Assembly (NCBI GenBank): GCA_902812415.1
Contig: CADDZJ010000013.1
Location: 1 to 63,543, forward strand
Direction of reading: 5' to 3'
Origin: Acidobacteriota bacterium
GTDB taxonomy: Bacteria > Acidobacteriota > Terriglobia > UBA7540
DNA: 63,543 bases
A program made the position numbers and the translations under genes. Under the pieces are notes generated by a model that was given only the letters and a program-made list of their open reading frames with translations, searched no databases and was not told the origin of the DNA. This document shows positions 43,212 to 51,542 of the stretch, piece after piece; the stretch's first letter is position 1; the number at the start of each line of letters is the position of its first letter.

Positions 43212-44437
43212 GCGTGTACCTCCTGCCGGGTTTCCTCTCTAAGACCGGCCAGCAGCGGCTTCAAAGCCGCGATCAGCTCGTCGATGTGATGCCGCTCCAC
43301 GATGAGCGGGGGTAAGAAACGTAAAACCTTTTCCTGCGTGCAATTGATCAGGAAGCCTGCCTCAAGCGCCTGGCGGACAATATTCTTCCCCGCCACGGTG
43401 AGTTCCACAGCCAGCATCAATCCCTCGCCGCGCACTTCACGAATCACCGGCAGTTCCTGCTTCAAATTCTCCAAGCGCCTGCGGAAATAAGCGCCCACTT
43501 CGCGTACACGTTCCAGAAACCCAGGCCGTTCGAGGATTTCCAGCACTTTCAACGCCAGCCGGCATTGCAACGGACCGCCTCCGAAAGTCGTGCCATGCAT
43601 GCCGGGCGCAAAAGCCTTGGCTGCATCATCTCGCGCGATCATGGCCGCAAGAGGCAGACCCGCCGCCAGAGGCTTTGCCACGAGCACCACATCGGGCTTC
43701 AGGCTAAACCGTTCGTAAGCAAACATGCGCCCTGTCCGGCCCAGGCCGCATTGAATCTCATCACAGATGAAGAGGGCGTCATTTTCCCGGCAAAGTTCCT
43801 GCGCCGCCCTCAGGAACTCCTCCCGCATCTCGACCACGCCGCCTTCGCCTTGGATGGTCTCAACCAGGAAGCCCGCAACGCGCGGGGTGAATTTTGCCCG
43901 AAGGTCATCCACGTCGTGGAGGCGCACGAACCTGATCCCCGGCGTCAGCGGCTCAAACGGCTTGCGGTACTTCTCCGGCCAGGTGGCCGCCAGCGCCCCC
44001 AACGTGCGCCCATGAAATGAGTTTTCGACCGCCAGAATCTCAAATCTTTCAAACGGCTCCGCCGGATGACGCAGCCGCGCATAGGCACGCGCCAGCTTGA
44101 GAGCGCCCTCGATCACTTCCGTGCCCGAGTTGCCGAAGAACACTCGATCCAGACCCGCAAGCCGCGCCAGCTTTTCGGCGAGCGGCCCCTGATAACGGTG
44201 ATAAATAAGATTGGAAACGTGCAGGACGTTCTCGGACTCATCCCGCAGCGCTTTCATGATCTCCGGCTGCCCGTAGCCCAGGGCATTCACCGCAAGGCCA
44301 CCCAGAAAGTCCGTATACCTCTTCCCACGATCGTCATAGAGATAACAACCTTCGCCCCGCACGGCCAGTATCGGCAGGCGCTCATAGGTGGGAATCAGCG
44401 CCCGCCTTTCGAGTTCCTTGATTTCTTCGTAGTTCAT
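43208..44437 (-). CDS. argD: Acetylornithine aminotransferase
   Basis: 409 aa from ATG 44435-44437 (MNYEEIKELERRALIPTYE). A longer frame to 44494 is rejected because it begins in a dispersed palindromic repeat. Class III PLP aminotransferase: NSGTEVIEGALKLARAYA, NSFHGRTLGALAAT, LFICDEIQCGLGRTG, PLB lysine in VLVAKPLAAGLPLAAM, and GTTFGGGPL. It converts N-acetylglutamate semialdehyde to N-acetylornithine. Ends in a 4-bp overlap with argF. Confidence 0.94.
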   Translation of the reverse strand: MNYEEIKELERRALIPTYERLPILAVRGEGCYLYDDRGKRYTDFLGGLAVNALGYGQPEIMKALRDESENVLHVSNLIYHRYQGPLAEKLARLAGLDRVFFGNSGTEVIEGALKLARAYARLRHPAEPFERFEILAVENSFHGRTLGALAATWPEKYRKPFEPLTPGIRFVRLHDVDDLRAKFTPRVAGFLVETIQGEGGVVEMREEFLRAAQELCRENDALFICDEIQCGLGRTGRMFAYERFSLKPDVVLVAKPLAAGLPLAAMIARDDAAKAFAPGMHGTTFGGGPLQCRLALKVLEILERPGFLERVREVGAYFRRRLENLKQELPVIREVRGEGLMLAVELTVAGKNIVRQALEAGFLINCTQEKVLRFLPPLIVERHHIDELIAALKPLLAGLREETRQEVHA

Positions 44438-44462
44438 CAGGTTCGCCCTGCATGCAAAGCCG

Positions 44463-44489
44463 CTGGATTCCCGCTTGCGCGGGAATGAC
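44463..44489. repeat. Dispersed palindromic repeat (copy 2 of 3)
   Basis: CTGGATTCCCGCTTGCGCGG followed by GAATGAC, inverted relative to the copy at 5303. It lies in the argB-argD gap, the only sizeable gap inside the arg operon. Confidence 0.65.
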
Positions 44490-44532
44490 GGCATTCGGCA
44501 TGGCAGCCCGTTCAGTTATGCGCCCGTGCGCT

Positions 44533-45327
44533 TCACCTGACAATCCGCGTGCCCGCGTGCTCGCGGCTATGAATAACGCGCAGCAGGCCGTTGGAGGCAG
44601 CCGGAGAGATCATATCGATCTCACTCACTTCGCCGGCCATAATGCGGGCGCAGGAAAGAAGCTTGGGGATCATGCCGTCGCGCACAACCCCCTTGCGGAT
44701 CATGCCCCGAATCTCCTTCACCCGCACCTCGGATAGAAGCCTTTTCTGCGCATCCCAGACGCCGCCGGATTCCGTCACGTAAACCAGGCGATCCGCCGGA
44801 AGCGCCGTGGCCAGCGCCGCCGCGAAATCATCTGCATTGACGTTGAAGTACTCGTTCCTCGGCCCCAGGGCGATGCTCGCCACCACCGGTATCATGCGCT
44901 TTCCGAAGGCCCATTCCAGGATGGCCGGATCCACCTTGCTGGGCCGCCCAACAAACCCCAGATCGCACCTCTGGCCTCCATTCCGCAACGCCAGCTTGCG
45001 CGCTTCCATCAACTTCGCGTCTCCGCCGCAAATTCCCAGCGCCGCCTGCCCATGGCCCTCAATCTCAGCCACCCACTGCTTGTTCACCAGTCCGGCGAGC
45101 ACCATCAGCGCCAGGTCGCGCGTCTCTGCATTCGTCACGCGCAATCCAGAAGCGAACTCGGTGGGGATTCCCATACGCTCAAGAGTCTGGGTGAGCGTTT
45201 TCCCGCCGCCATGCACTACCACCACGTCCTCTCCCGAGCGGCGCAGCTCAGTGATCTGGCGCGCCAGATCGTGGCGGAGCTTGCGATCCTCCGCCGCCTG
45301 CCCTCCAATCTTGATGACCAGCCTCAT
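44533..45327 (-). CDS. argB: Acetylglutamate kinase
   Basis: 264 aa from ATG 45325-45327 (MRLVIKIGGQAAEDRKL), which overlaps the argC stop by 4 bp. Amino-acid kinase fold: VVVHGGGKTLTQTLERMG (substrate/phosphate loop), FASGLRVTNAETRDLA, YFNVNADDFAAALATAL, and LVYVTESGGVWD. Catalyses the second step, phosphorylation of N-acetylglutamate. The GGLRVT-type segment and a kinase loop without an N-terminal extension do not by themselves tell arginine sensitivity. A 95-bp gap with a palindromic repeat separates it from argD. Confidence 0.94.
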   Translation of the reverse strand: MRLVIKIGGQAAEDRKLRHDLARQITELRRSGEDVVVVHGGGKTLTQTLERMGIPTEFASGLRVTNAETRDLALMVLAGLVNKQWVAEIEGHGQAALGICGGDAKLMEARKLALRNGGQRCDLGFVGRPSKVDPAILEWAFGKRMIPVVASIALGPRNEYFNVNADDFAAALATALPADRLVYVTESGGVWDAQKRLLSEVRVKEIRGMIRKGVVRDGMIPKLLSCARIMAGEVSEIDMISPAASNGLLRVIHSREHAGTRIVR

Positions 45328-46409
45328 CTGAGCGCCGCATCCTCCGCGCAACCCAGCATCAGATTCATGTTCTCAACAGCCTGCCCGGCTGCGCCTTTGC
45401 CCAGGTTATCGAGCGCCGAAACCACCACCAGGCGGCAAGAGTCCGAATCGAGCACAAAGCCCAGATCGGCATATTGGGTGTAAGCAACAGCCCGAATCTC
45501 CGGCAGCCTGCCATCCTCATAAATGCGCACCAGGGGCGCTGCGCCGTAAAAATCCTGAAACACGCGCATCACTTCCTGGCTCGAATACGCCCGATTCAGC
45601 CTTACGTAAAGCGTGCTCAACAACCCGCGCGTGATGGGCAGAAGATGAGGCGTGAACGTGAAGACCTCAGGCTCGAGCTTCAGCGCCTGAAGCATTTCGG
45701 GAACGTGGCGGTGTTTGAAAAAGCCGTAAGCCCGGCAGTTCTCATTCACGTTTGCGAAAAGCAGTTCGTCCTTGGGCGACCGTCCGGCGCCTGTTGCGCC
45801 TGACTTCGCGTCACAAACAATGCCTGCCTCGACATCCACCATTCGGGCTTGAAGCAACGGAGCCAGCGCCAGAATCGCCGAGGTGGGGTAGCAGCCCGGA
45901 TTCGCCACCAGGCGAGCCTGGCGAATGGCATCTGCATGCAGCTCCGGCAAGCCGTAGACGGCTTCCGCCAGCGCTTCTGCGGCGTGATGCTCAAAGCCGT
46001 ACCAGCGTGGATAAGCGCCAGAATCCTTCAGCCGGAAAGCGCCGCTCAGGTCCACCACGCGCAGCCCGCGATCGAGAAGCTGCGGAACAAGCTCGAGAGA
46101 AGCCTCGTGCGGGGTGGAGAGAAAAACAAAGTCCACTTCGACGGGTGTCAGCCGTTCGAGATCAAGCGGCTGGATGGGAACCGGCAAGGCGCCGCGCAAT
46201 ACGGGATGCGATTCCGCAAGCGTCACGGCCTCCCTTCCGCCGCGCCCCGAGGACATGAGGCTGACCACCTCGACGGCGGGATGCCGGGTCAGAAGATGAA
46301 TCAGCTCACCGCCCGCATAACCTGTCGCCCCGACGACGGCGACGCGCGCCACAGGTTTTAGTTCCGATTGCTGGCGCGCGCGGGCTTCGTGTTCGAGCAG
46401 CGTTTCCAA
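45324..46409 (-). CDS. argC: N-acetyl-gamma-glutamyl-phosphate reductase
   Basis: 361 aa as read from TTG 46407-46409; a GTG at 46350-46352, just before ARVAVVGATGYAGGELIHLL, would give a more typical N-terminus. NADP-binding VVGATGYAGGEL, FLSTPHEASLELV, catalytic cysteine in LVANPGCYPTSAIL, and the SGATGAGR segment. Reduces the acyl phosphate to the semialdehyde. First gene of the arg operon argC-argB-argD-argF-GNAT; argG and argH are not in the window. Confidence 0.94.
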   Translation of the reverse strand: METLLEHEARARQQSELKPVARVAVVGATGYAGGELIHLLTRHPAVEVVSLMSSGRGGREAVTLAESHPVLRGALPVPIQPLDLERLTPVEVDFVFLSTPHEASLELVPQLLDRGLRVVDLSGAFRLKDSGAYPRWYGFEHHAAEALAEAVYGLPELHADAIRQARLVANPGCYPTSAILALAPLLQARMVDVEAGIVCDAKSGATGAGRSPKDELLFANVNENCRAYGFFKHRHVPEMLQALKLEPEVFTFTPHLLPITRGLLSTLYVRLNRAYSSQEVMRVFQDFYGAAPLVRIYEDGRLPEIRAVAYTQYADLGFVLDSDSCRLVVVSALDNLGKGAAGQAVENMNLMLGCAEDAALR

Positions 46410-46729
46410 TTCTCCGGGTTCCTTGCAGCATAATTATACATGCTGCGTATAAATATTCCTGACCCTAATATTCTGGGGCCAGCCTTGCGCGAAGTCAAGA
46501 AAAAATCGCGTTAAAATTTTCAAATCCGGCCAGAGATTTTCGCCCCCCCAGTCTGTCTGGACTCCACTGCTCTCCCTTGACACAAAACCGAGGCTCTTTG
46601 ACTCGTCAGAAGCGGGGTTCCCGCTTTCGCGGGAATGACGATAAGCGGAGCGCATGGAACATCCACCAACCGCATGAAATCATCTTCGGCTATAATCGAA
46701 AGATTCCATAGGCTCCAAACGGTGCGCGC
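46410..46729. promoter_or_regulatory. Divergent promoter region, argC / cystathionine beta-synthase-like gene
   Basis: 320 bp. For the arg operon a minus-strand TATAAT occurs at 46433-46438, giving a leader of only ~15 bases to the TTG start. For the plus-strand gene TATAAT lies at 46691-46696, 33 bp before the ATG. Neither has a convincing -35 box. AT-rich sequence around 46427-46470 might hold ARG-box-like half-sites but no full match is seen. A dispersed repeat fills 46614-46640. Confidence 0.45.
46614..46640. repeat. Dispersed palindromic repeat (copy 3 of 3)
   Basis: GGGGTTCCCGCTTTCGCGGG then AATGACG, a variant (TTTCGC for TTGCGC) of the copies at 5303 and 44463. Confidence 0.6.
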
Positions 46730-48121
46730 ATGCGATACGATAACATCCTTCAGGCCATTGGCCACACGCCGCTCATCAGGCTGCATCGCGTTACAGGCGG
46801 CGCCGCTGCCGAAGTCTATGCCAAGTGCGATTACCTGAATCCGGGCGGCAGTGTGAAAGATCGCATCGGCATCGCCATGGTGGAGGAGGCCGAACGCCAG
46901 GGGAAGCTTAAGCCGGGCGGGACCCTCGTGGAAGGAACTTCGGGGAATACCGGCATGGGGCTGGCGCTGGTGGCGGCAGTGAAAGGTTATAAGGCCATCT
47001 TCACCATGGCCGATAAGCAGTCGAAAGAAAAGGTGGATACGCTCAAAGCCCTGGGCGCTGACGTGATTGTGTGCCCCACGGCTGTCGCGCCGGAAGACCC
47101 GCGCAGCTATCATGCGGTGGTAGATCGCCTGTCTCAGGAGATTCCAAACGCCTATCATCCCGATCAATACCATAATCCTGCTAACCCTGAAGTCCACTAC
47201 CGGACGACAGGACCGGAAATCTGGGAGGACAGCGAAGGCCGCATCACGCATTTTGTGGCGGGCATGGGGACCGGAGGCACCATCACCGGTGTGGGCCGTT
47301 TCCTGAAAGAGAAGAATCCCAACGTGAGGGTGATCGGAGCCGATCCAGCAGGCTCGATCCTTTATGACTTCTTCCATACGGGCGCTGTTCCCGAAGCGGA
47401 AACTTACAAGGTGGAAGGGATCGGCGAAGATTTCTTCCCCACCACACTTGACTTCAGCGTGATTGACGACGTTCGCCGCGTGACCGACAAGGATTCATTC
47501 CTGTGGGCTCGCCGCCTGGCGCGCCAGGAAGGCATCTTCGCGGGCGGCTCGGCGGGCACGGCGATGGCCGCCGCAGCCCAGATCCTGCCCGAACTTCAAA
47601 AAGAAGATTTCATGGTGGTCTTTATTCCCGATACAGGGATGCGTTATCTCAGCAAGGTCTACAATACGGAATGGATGCGAGACAATCGCTACCTTGAGCC
47701 TTCCATTTCCTGGACAGCGCAGGAAATTTTGCAGGCGCGCGCCGACCTGGGAGGGCCGCAGCAGGAACTGGTGAAAGTGGCGCCTTCGGACAAAGTCTCT
47801 GCGGCGCTTGAGTTGATGCAGGCGCATGATTTCTCGCAACTCCCCGTCTTTGATGAGTGCGCCCCCACCGGCGCCATTTATGAAGATGAAATCCTGGGCC
47901 TTGCTCTGGAAGGCAAAGACCTGAAAACTGTTGTCGTGCGCGAGATTATGAGCGGTCCGTTTCCCATTGTCCGGCCTTCCGCAACCGTGGATCAGATCAC
48001 CACGCTGATTACGCGCGAATGCCCGGCGGTATTCGTCGATCTGGGCAGCAACCATTACGCGATCTTGACTAAATACGATTTGCTGCATGCCGTCTCACGC
48101 CTGATGGAGTCACGGCGGTGA
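46730..48121 (+). CDS. Cystathionine beta-synthase-like PLP enzyme with CBS pair
   Basis: 463 aa. PLP lysine K43 in NPGGSVKDRIG, the phosphate/substrate loop VEGTSGNTGMGLA, and GMGTGGTITGVGRFLKEKN, the beta-family (cysteine synthase/CBS) pattern. After residue ~345 two CBS motifs follow (KVSAALELMQAHDFSQLPVF, then VREIMSGPFPIVRPSATVDQI). Enzymes of this layout make cystathionine from serine and homocysteine; the bacterial form may also act as cysteine synthase, so no symbol is given. No heme-binding N-terminal domain as in animal CBS. No methionine-cycle gene is adjacent. Confidence 0.9.
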   Translation: MRYDNILQAIGHTPLIRLHRVTGGAAAEVYAKCDYLNPGGSVKDRIGIAMVEEAERQGKLKPGGTLVEGTSGNTGMGLALVAAVKGYKAIFTMADKQSKEKVDTLKALGADVIVCPTAVAPEDPRSYHAVVDRLSQEIPNAYHPDQYHNPANPEVHYRTTGPEIWEDSEGRITHFVAGMGTGGTITGVGRFLKEKNPNVRVIGADPAGSILYDFFHTGAVPEAETYKVEGIGEDFFPTTLDFSVIDDVRRVTDKDSFLWARRLARQEGIFAGGSAGTAMAAAAQILPELQKEDFMVVFIPDTGMRYLSKVYNTEWMRDNRYLEPSISWTAQEILQARADLGGPQQELVKVAPSDKVSAALELMQAHDFSQLPVFDECAPTGAIYEDEILGLALEGKDLKTVVVREIMSGPFPIVRPSATVDQITTLITRECPAVFVDLGSNHYAILTKYDLLHAVSRLMESRR

Positions 48122-48280
48122 CAATCCTTTGCACTCATCCCGTAACTCTTTACATACTCTCGTGGAGCAACTGAGGCTGGCCTGCCATCTCGGGACTTTA
48201 GCGCAACTTCTGTTTATAAGTTACTGAATATAAACCACTAATATTTAAGGCCCGATTAGCTGATTTAGCCCTAAAAGGGT

Positions 48281-48310
48281 TTGACAGCGTAACAGATAAG
48301 GTAATATCCT
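48281..48310 (+). promoter_or_regulatory. Sigma-70-type promoter for the RodZ-like gene
   Basis: TTGACA at 48281-48286 with TATCCT at 48305-48310 (18-bp spacer) or TAATAT at 48302-48307 (15-bp spacer). It lies ~43 bp before the start codon. Confidence 0.55.
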
Positions 48311-48352
48311 TATCTCAGCCAACATCGATTTCTGTAGGGCCGAGGCGTGCGC

Positions 48353-49372
48353 ATGGCCGGCTTTGGTGAGAATCTGCGACGTGAACGCGAGATGCGAGGC
48401 ATCTCGCTTCAGGAAATCTCCGAGACTACCAAAATCAGCATTCGCCTCCTGGAAGCGTTGGAGAACGAAGAATTCTATAAGCTTCCGGGCGGCATTTTCA
48501 CGCGCAGTTTCATTCGGGCATACGCCAACTATCTGGGCCTGGATGAAGAGCGCGTGCTGGCTGAGTACCAGTTGGTCGCTCCTCCAAAGGGCGAGGAGGA
48601 TTTTTCCCGAATTGGTGTCAGTAGCAACAGGGCTAACCTGAAATCCCGCATTCCCATTCTCCCGTGGGTTATCGCCGTGCTTCTGCTCGCGGGAGGATAT
48701 GCCATCTTTCATTACGGGCATCGCTTTTCCGAATCAGCCTCGACGTTTGAAAATTCATCTCCTGCGGGCGCTGCACTGGCCAAATCTTCCACTTCACTGG
48801 ACACGGCTTCCACGAAACCGCCCCAGGTGTTGACCTCTGTCGATGCGTCAAATTCCGGCTCCAGCCCAGCGCAAGGCAGCGCCACGGCGAGGGATGGAAA
48901 GGCCTCATCTTCGTCCTCCGGCCCGGCGTCCAACTCCACCGCCGGCGGCGCACAGGCGTCGGCTGACGCATCATCTTCCGCCCCTCCAAGTGCGAGCGGC
49001 GATCACGCAGCCGCAGGAGCCGCTACAGGCGCTTCGGCAACCCCGGCAACCCCGGCAACCGCTTCAACTCCAGGCTCCAGTGCGCCGACGCCCGCAGAGG
49101 CGCAAGCACAAGGAGAGATGCTGCTTCAGGTCGCAGCGACGCAGCCCGCATGGGTCGCGGTCGATGCGGATGGGAAAACGGTCTTAGAGCGCGTGCTTCA
49201 TCCCAACGAAATCAAGACGCTGATGGCCAGGAACTATTTCGATGTGACCACCGGAAATGCTCAAGGCACGGTCCTCAGCCTCGACGGCGTCACCCTGAAG
49301 CCTCTCGGCCGGTTTGGAGAAGTCAAGAAAGTTCACCTCACCCGGAATGACCTTAAAGGCTATACCCCCTGA
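48353..49372 (+). CDS. RodZ-like helix-turn-helix membrane protein
   Basis: 339 aa from ATG 48353 with GAGG 7 bp upstream; the GTG at 48347 is too close to that site. Residues ~3-80 are the HTH_25 domain (FGENLRREREMRGISLQEI, FTRSFIRAYANYLGLDEE). One TM helix follows (ILPWVIAVLLLAGGYAIF, ~residues 106-123), then ~130 residues of Ser/Ala/Thr/Pro-rich periplasmic linker and a C-terminal DUF4115 domain (WVAVDADGKTVLERVLHPNE). RodZ anchors MreB in cell-shape control; many acidobacterial homologues have this layout but could have other roles. Overlaps the next gene by 26 bp. Confidence 0.87.
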   Translation: MAGFGENLRREREMRGISLQEISETTKISIRLLEALENEEFYKLPGGIFTRSFIRAYANYLGLDEERVLAEYQLVAPPKGEEDFSRIGVSSNRANLKSRIPILPWVIAVLLLAGGYAIFHYGHRFSESASTFENSSPAGAALAKSSTSLDTASTKPPQVLTSVDASNSGSSPAQGSATARDGKASSSSSGPASNSTAGGAQASADASSSAPPSASGDHAAAGAATGASATPATPATASTPGSSAPTPAEAQAQGEMLLQVAATQPAWVAVDADGKTVLERVLHPNEIKTLMARNYFDVTTGNAQGTVLSLDGVTLKPLGRFGEVKKVHLTRNDLKGYTP

Positions 49373-50264
49373 TTCCGCACCGAACCCTCCCCGCATCGCA
49401 GACTCTCTACGCGAAGGCGTCGCGCCTCTCCCTATCCGCCGCAAAGGCGCGCAGGGCGAATTGCCCGTGCCTCTCATCGAGAAAGTTGAGATTCTCGTGA
49501 TCCTGACCCAGGACCCGGATGAAGAAGTTCGCGCCCAGGCGCTCGCAACTCTTGAAGCCTGGCCAGCGGAGCAATTGCGCGACGCGCTCCGCGATTCCTC
49601 CTGCCCGCCCGCAGCGCTTGAGTTCGCCGCGCGCCATCTCATAGAACGCCGCGAGGAACTGCTGGAAGCTTTGCTCGAAAATCCGTCTCTTCGCCCGGAA
49701 TTGCAGGACCTGATTCTTTCCCGCATGGGATCGCAACCCGCCTCTGTCGCGCCGAGGTCCGCAAACGATGCGGGAACACAGCCTTCAGAAACCGCGGCCG
49801 GCGAAGCCGAAGTCGCTCGCGCGCGTGAAACAACCCTTCAGAAAATTCATCGCATGAGCGTGGCAGAGAAGATCAAATGCGCTCTGACTGGAAGCCCTGA
49901 GGAGCGGTTCATTCTGATACGGGATTCGAATAAAGTTGTGGCGCGCGCCGTGCTCCAATCGCCTAAAATCTCCGAGTCGGAAGTTGAGGCTTATGCCTCC
50001 ATGAAGAACGTCACGGAAGAGATTCTTCGGCTGCTTGCCTTGAACCGCGCATTCATGAAAAGTTATTCCGTCCTCCGCGCCCTGGTGAATAATCCGCGCG
50101 CCCCGCTGGATATGACCCTGCCGTTGATCCATCGGCTGAACGAACGCGACATGAGAAATCTTGCCATCAATAAAAATGTCCCCGACGCTCTCCGCACCAC
50201 CGCAGCCAAAACCCTGACGGCGCGTCAAAGCGCGCGCTCCGTTTCGCCCGGACGAAAACATTAA
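49347..50264 (+). CDS. HEAT-like repeat protein, uncharacterised
   Basis: 305 aa from ATG 49347, overlapping the RodZ-like 3' end by 26 bp, which suggests translational coupling. The protein is helical, without signal peptide. Residues ~45-125 look like HEAT repeats (VEILVILTQDPDEEVRAQAL, WPAEQLRDALRDSSCPPAAL). After a Ser/Gln/Ala linker, residues ~155-290 have LQKIHRMSVAEKIKCALTG, ILIRDSNKVVARAVLQSPK and LRALVNNPRAPLDMTLPLI, again HEAT/DUF2336-like. I do not recognise a named family; it is probably a cytoplasmic scaffold linked with the RodZ-like protein. Confidence 0.75.
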   Translation: MTLKAIPPDSAPNPPRIADSLREGVAPLPIRRKGAQGELPVPLIEKVEILVILTQDPDEEVRAQALATLEAWPAEQLRDALRDSSCPPAALEFAARHLIERREELLEALLENPSLRPELQDLILSRMGSQPASVAPRSANDAGTQPSETAAGEAEVARARETTLQKIHRMSVAEKIKCALTGSPEERFILIRDSNKVVARAVLQSPKISESEVEAYASMKNVTEEILRLLALNRAFMKSYSVLRALVNNPRAPLDMTLPLIHRLNERDMRNLAINKNVPDALRTTAAKTLTARQSARSVSPGRKH

Positions 50265-50327
50265 TCCGGATCATTGACGACCGCGCGCCCCTACAGTTGC
50301 TAATCGGCTGCGCTGGCTGGCTGATAT

Positions 50328-50954
50328 TCACCACACAAGCGCCGTAGCCGTGCCGGCGGCGGAAGCAGAAAGGTATAAGTTGGTCGCATCATAGGCGGGA
50401 GATTGGAACCAGATGGCGATATTGGAAGTGAGTTGAATCACGACGCCGGCGGGTTTGCGCCCGAGAAAATGCTGCACAGTGAAGTTGCCGGCGGCGCTCG
50501 GGGCGAGAGGAACCTGGCCGAAGATTCTGGTCCCCTGTGCCGTTGCCGTCACCCCCGTGGCATTGGTGACGGCCTGGCCGATCAGCGCATCACCGTTGCT
50601 CGCGCCGCTGGCGCTCGACTGCCAGTAAAAGCCGGAATTGGAGTTGTAAAAAAGATAGGATGTGGCATTCGCCGGAGCCGCAGGAATGGCGGGCGCAGAC
50701 GAAGGCGCATAGCGCTGGCCTTGGGCATAAAGGACGCCGGCGGTGAGGCCGGGCGTTAGCGTGGATGAAGTCGAAAGCGCAAATCCGCTCACCACGCCGT
50801 TGGTTCCAAGATCGCCCCACATAAGATCGGTGATGAAGGCCACATTCGCATCCAGCAGCGACCAGTTGGCGTCCTGATCAGCCTCGTAACCGGTGAGGCC
50901 GTGCTGCGATTGAATCAGCCCTTTGCGCGGAAGAATGGTTCGATTGACAGCCAT
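50328..50954 (-). CDS. Tail fibre-like virion protein
   Basis: 208 aa, Ser/Ala/Gly/Thr-rich beta protein: MAVNRTILPRKGLIQSQHG at the start, then GLTAGVLYAQGQRYAPSS, a pattern seen in phage tail-fibre or receptor-binding proteins. The last ~50 residues (QHFLGRKPAGVVIQLTS, then DATNLYLSASAAGT) resemble the end of the 87-aa protein at 60302-60565. It is the last gene of the module. Its start codon lies in an octamer array. Confidence 0.65.
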   Translation of the reverse strand: MAVNRTILPRKGLIQSQHGLTGYEADQDANWSLLDANVAFITDLMWGDLGTNGVVSGFALSTSSTLTPGLTAGVLYAQGQRYAPSSAPAIPAAPANATSYLFYNSNSGFYWQSSASGASNGDALIGQAVTNATGVTATAQGTRIFGQVPLAPSAAGNFTVQHFLGRKPAGVVIQLTSNIAIWFQSPAYDATNLYLSASAAGTATALVW

Positions 50955-50999
50955 GCTTTCATTTCCTCATTTTTTCATTGCGCCATTGAATCAATTATT
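50952..50999. repeat. Octamer array (spacer 1 of the virion module)
   Basis: Six units in strict 8-bp register, each beginning CA: CATGCTTT, CATTTCCT, CATTTTTT, CATTGCGC, CATTGAAT, CAATTATT. It runs from the start codon of the fibre gene into the 3' end of the next. Confidence 0.65.
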
Positions 51000-51473
51000 C
51001 TGATTCACCGAGCTGCGTTGGCAGACGGCGTAGACCTTCACCGTGCCCTGGTTCTGCGCGCCATTGGCGCTGCCATAAACCGAGCAGGCGACGACGCCGG
51101 TGGCATCGTTGATATCCAACTCGTAAGGCGCGGCCACCAGACTCCCCTGATAATTATCCGCATTGGCCAGCGCGGGGAAGCTTGCCTGCCCCGGAACGAA
51201 ACCCGGGGCAGGCTGGCGGGTGGAAACCAACACTGGAATAAACAGGCACTCCGCTCGCGAATAGGCGTACCCATCCACGGGGCTCACCGGAGCGGGCACA
51301 TTGTTGCCGTTCGTGTAGAAACCCATGAAGATGATCTCGCAGCGCACGGCGGCAAACTTGGCGTTGTGCGAAATCTTTTGCAGCGAATCGTCTGTGAGCG
51401 GCTGATTGCCGGCAATGGCGGAATCAGCCAGATCAAAGAATCCGGGGATGGCAGTAAAGGTTAATTGACTCAT
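50991..51473 (-). CDS. Virion-associated protein, unknown
   Basis: 160 aa starting MSQLTFTAIPGFFDLADSAI. No domain recognised. The N-terminus is helical (LTDDSLQKISHNAKFAAVR) and the rest is a beta-rich domain (AAPYELDINDATGVVACSV). Its place between hub and fibre genes suggests a tail-tip or baseplate component. Confidence 0.6.
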   Translation of the reverse strand: MSQLTFTAIPGFFDLADSAIAGNQPLTDDSLQKISHNAKFAAVRCEIIFMGFYTNGNNVPAPVSPVDGYAYSRAECLFIPVLVSTRQPAPGFVPGQASFPALANADNYQGSLVAAPYELDINDATGVVACSVYGSANGAQNQGTVKVYAVCQRSSVNQNN

Positions 51474-51486
51474 CTTTTTATTTTTT

Positions 51487-51542
51487 CATTGGTGCATTGA
51501 GTCATTGAATCAATGAAGAAACGACTCAATGAACCAATTATT
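51487..51542. repeat. Octamer array (spacer 2 of the virion module)
   Basis: Seven units in strict 8-bp register: CATTGGTG, CATTGAGT, CATTGAAT, CAATGAAG, AAACGACT, CAATGAAC, CAATTATT. CATTGANT units face CAATGANN units, so the array is partly palindromic. The last unit reaches the end of the hub gene. Confidence 0.75.

Noticed and set aside
44438-44494. N-terminal extension of argD beginning MPSFPRKRESSG
   Set aside because: Encoded by the dispersed palindromic repeat; the family start MNYEEIKELERRAL follows at 44437.
46427-46470. ARG box upstream of argC
   Set aside because: AT-rich with TATAAT-like words but no full two-half-site match to known ArgR boxes.
49184-49736. Minus-strand open frames over the RodZ-like/HEAT-like overlap
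   Set aside because: Antisense shadows; Ser/Arg-rich translation, while both plus-strand proteins have recognisable domains.
50265-50327. Attachment site at the left edge of the virion module
   Set aside because: No tRNA end or direct repeat that could be matched within the window; the right edge is outside it.
51487-51542. CRISPR-like array
   Set aside because: Units are 8 bp without spacers, degenerate, and no cas genes are present; the same holds for the other arrays.
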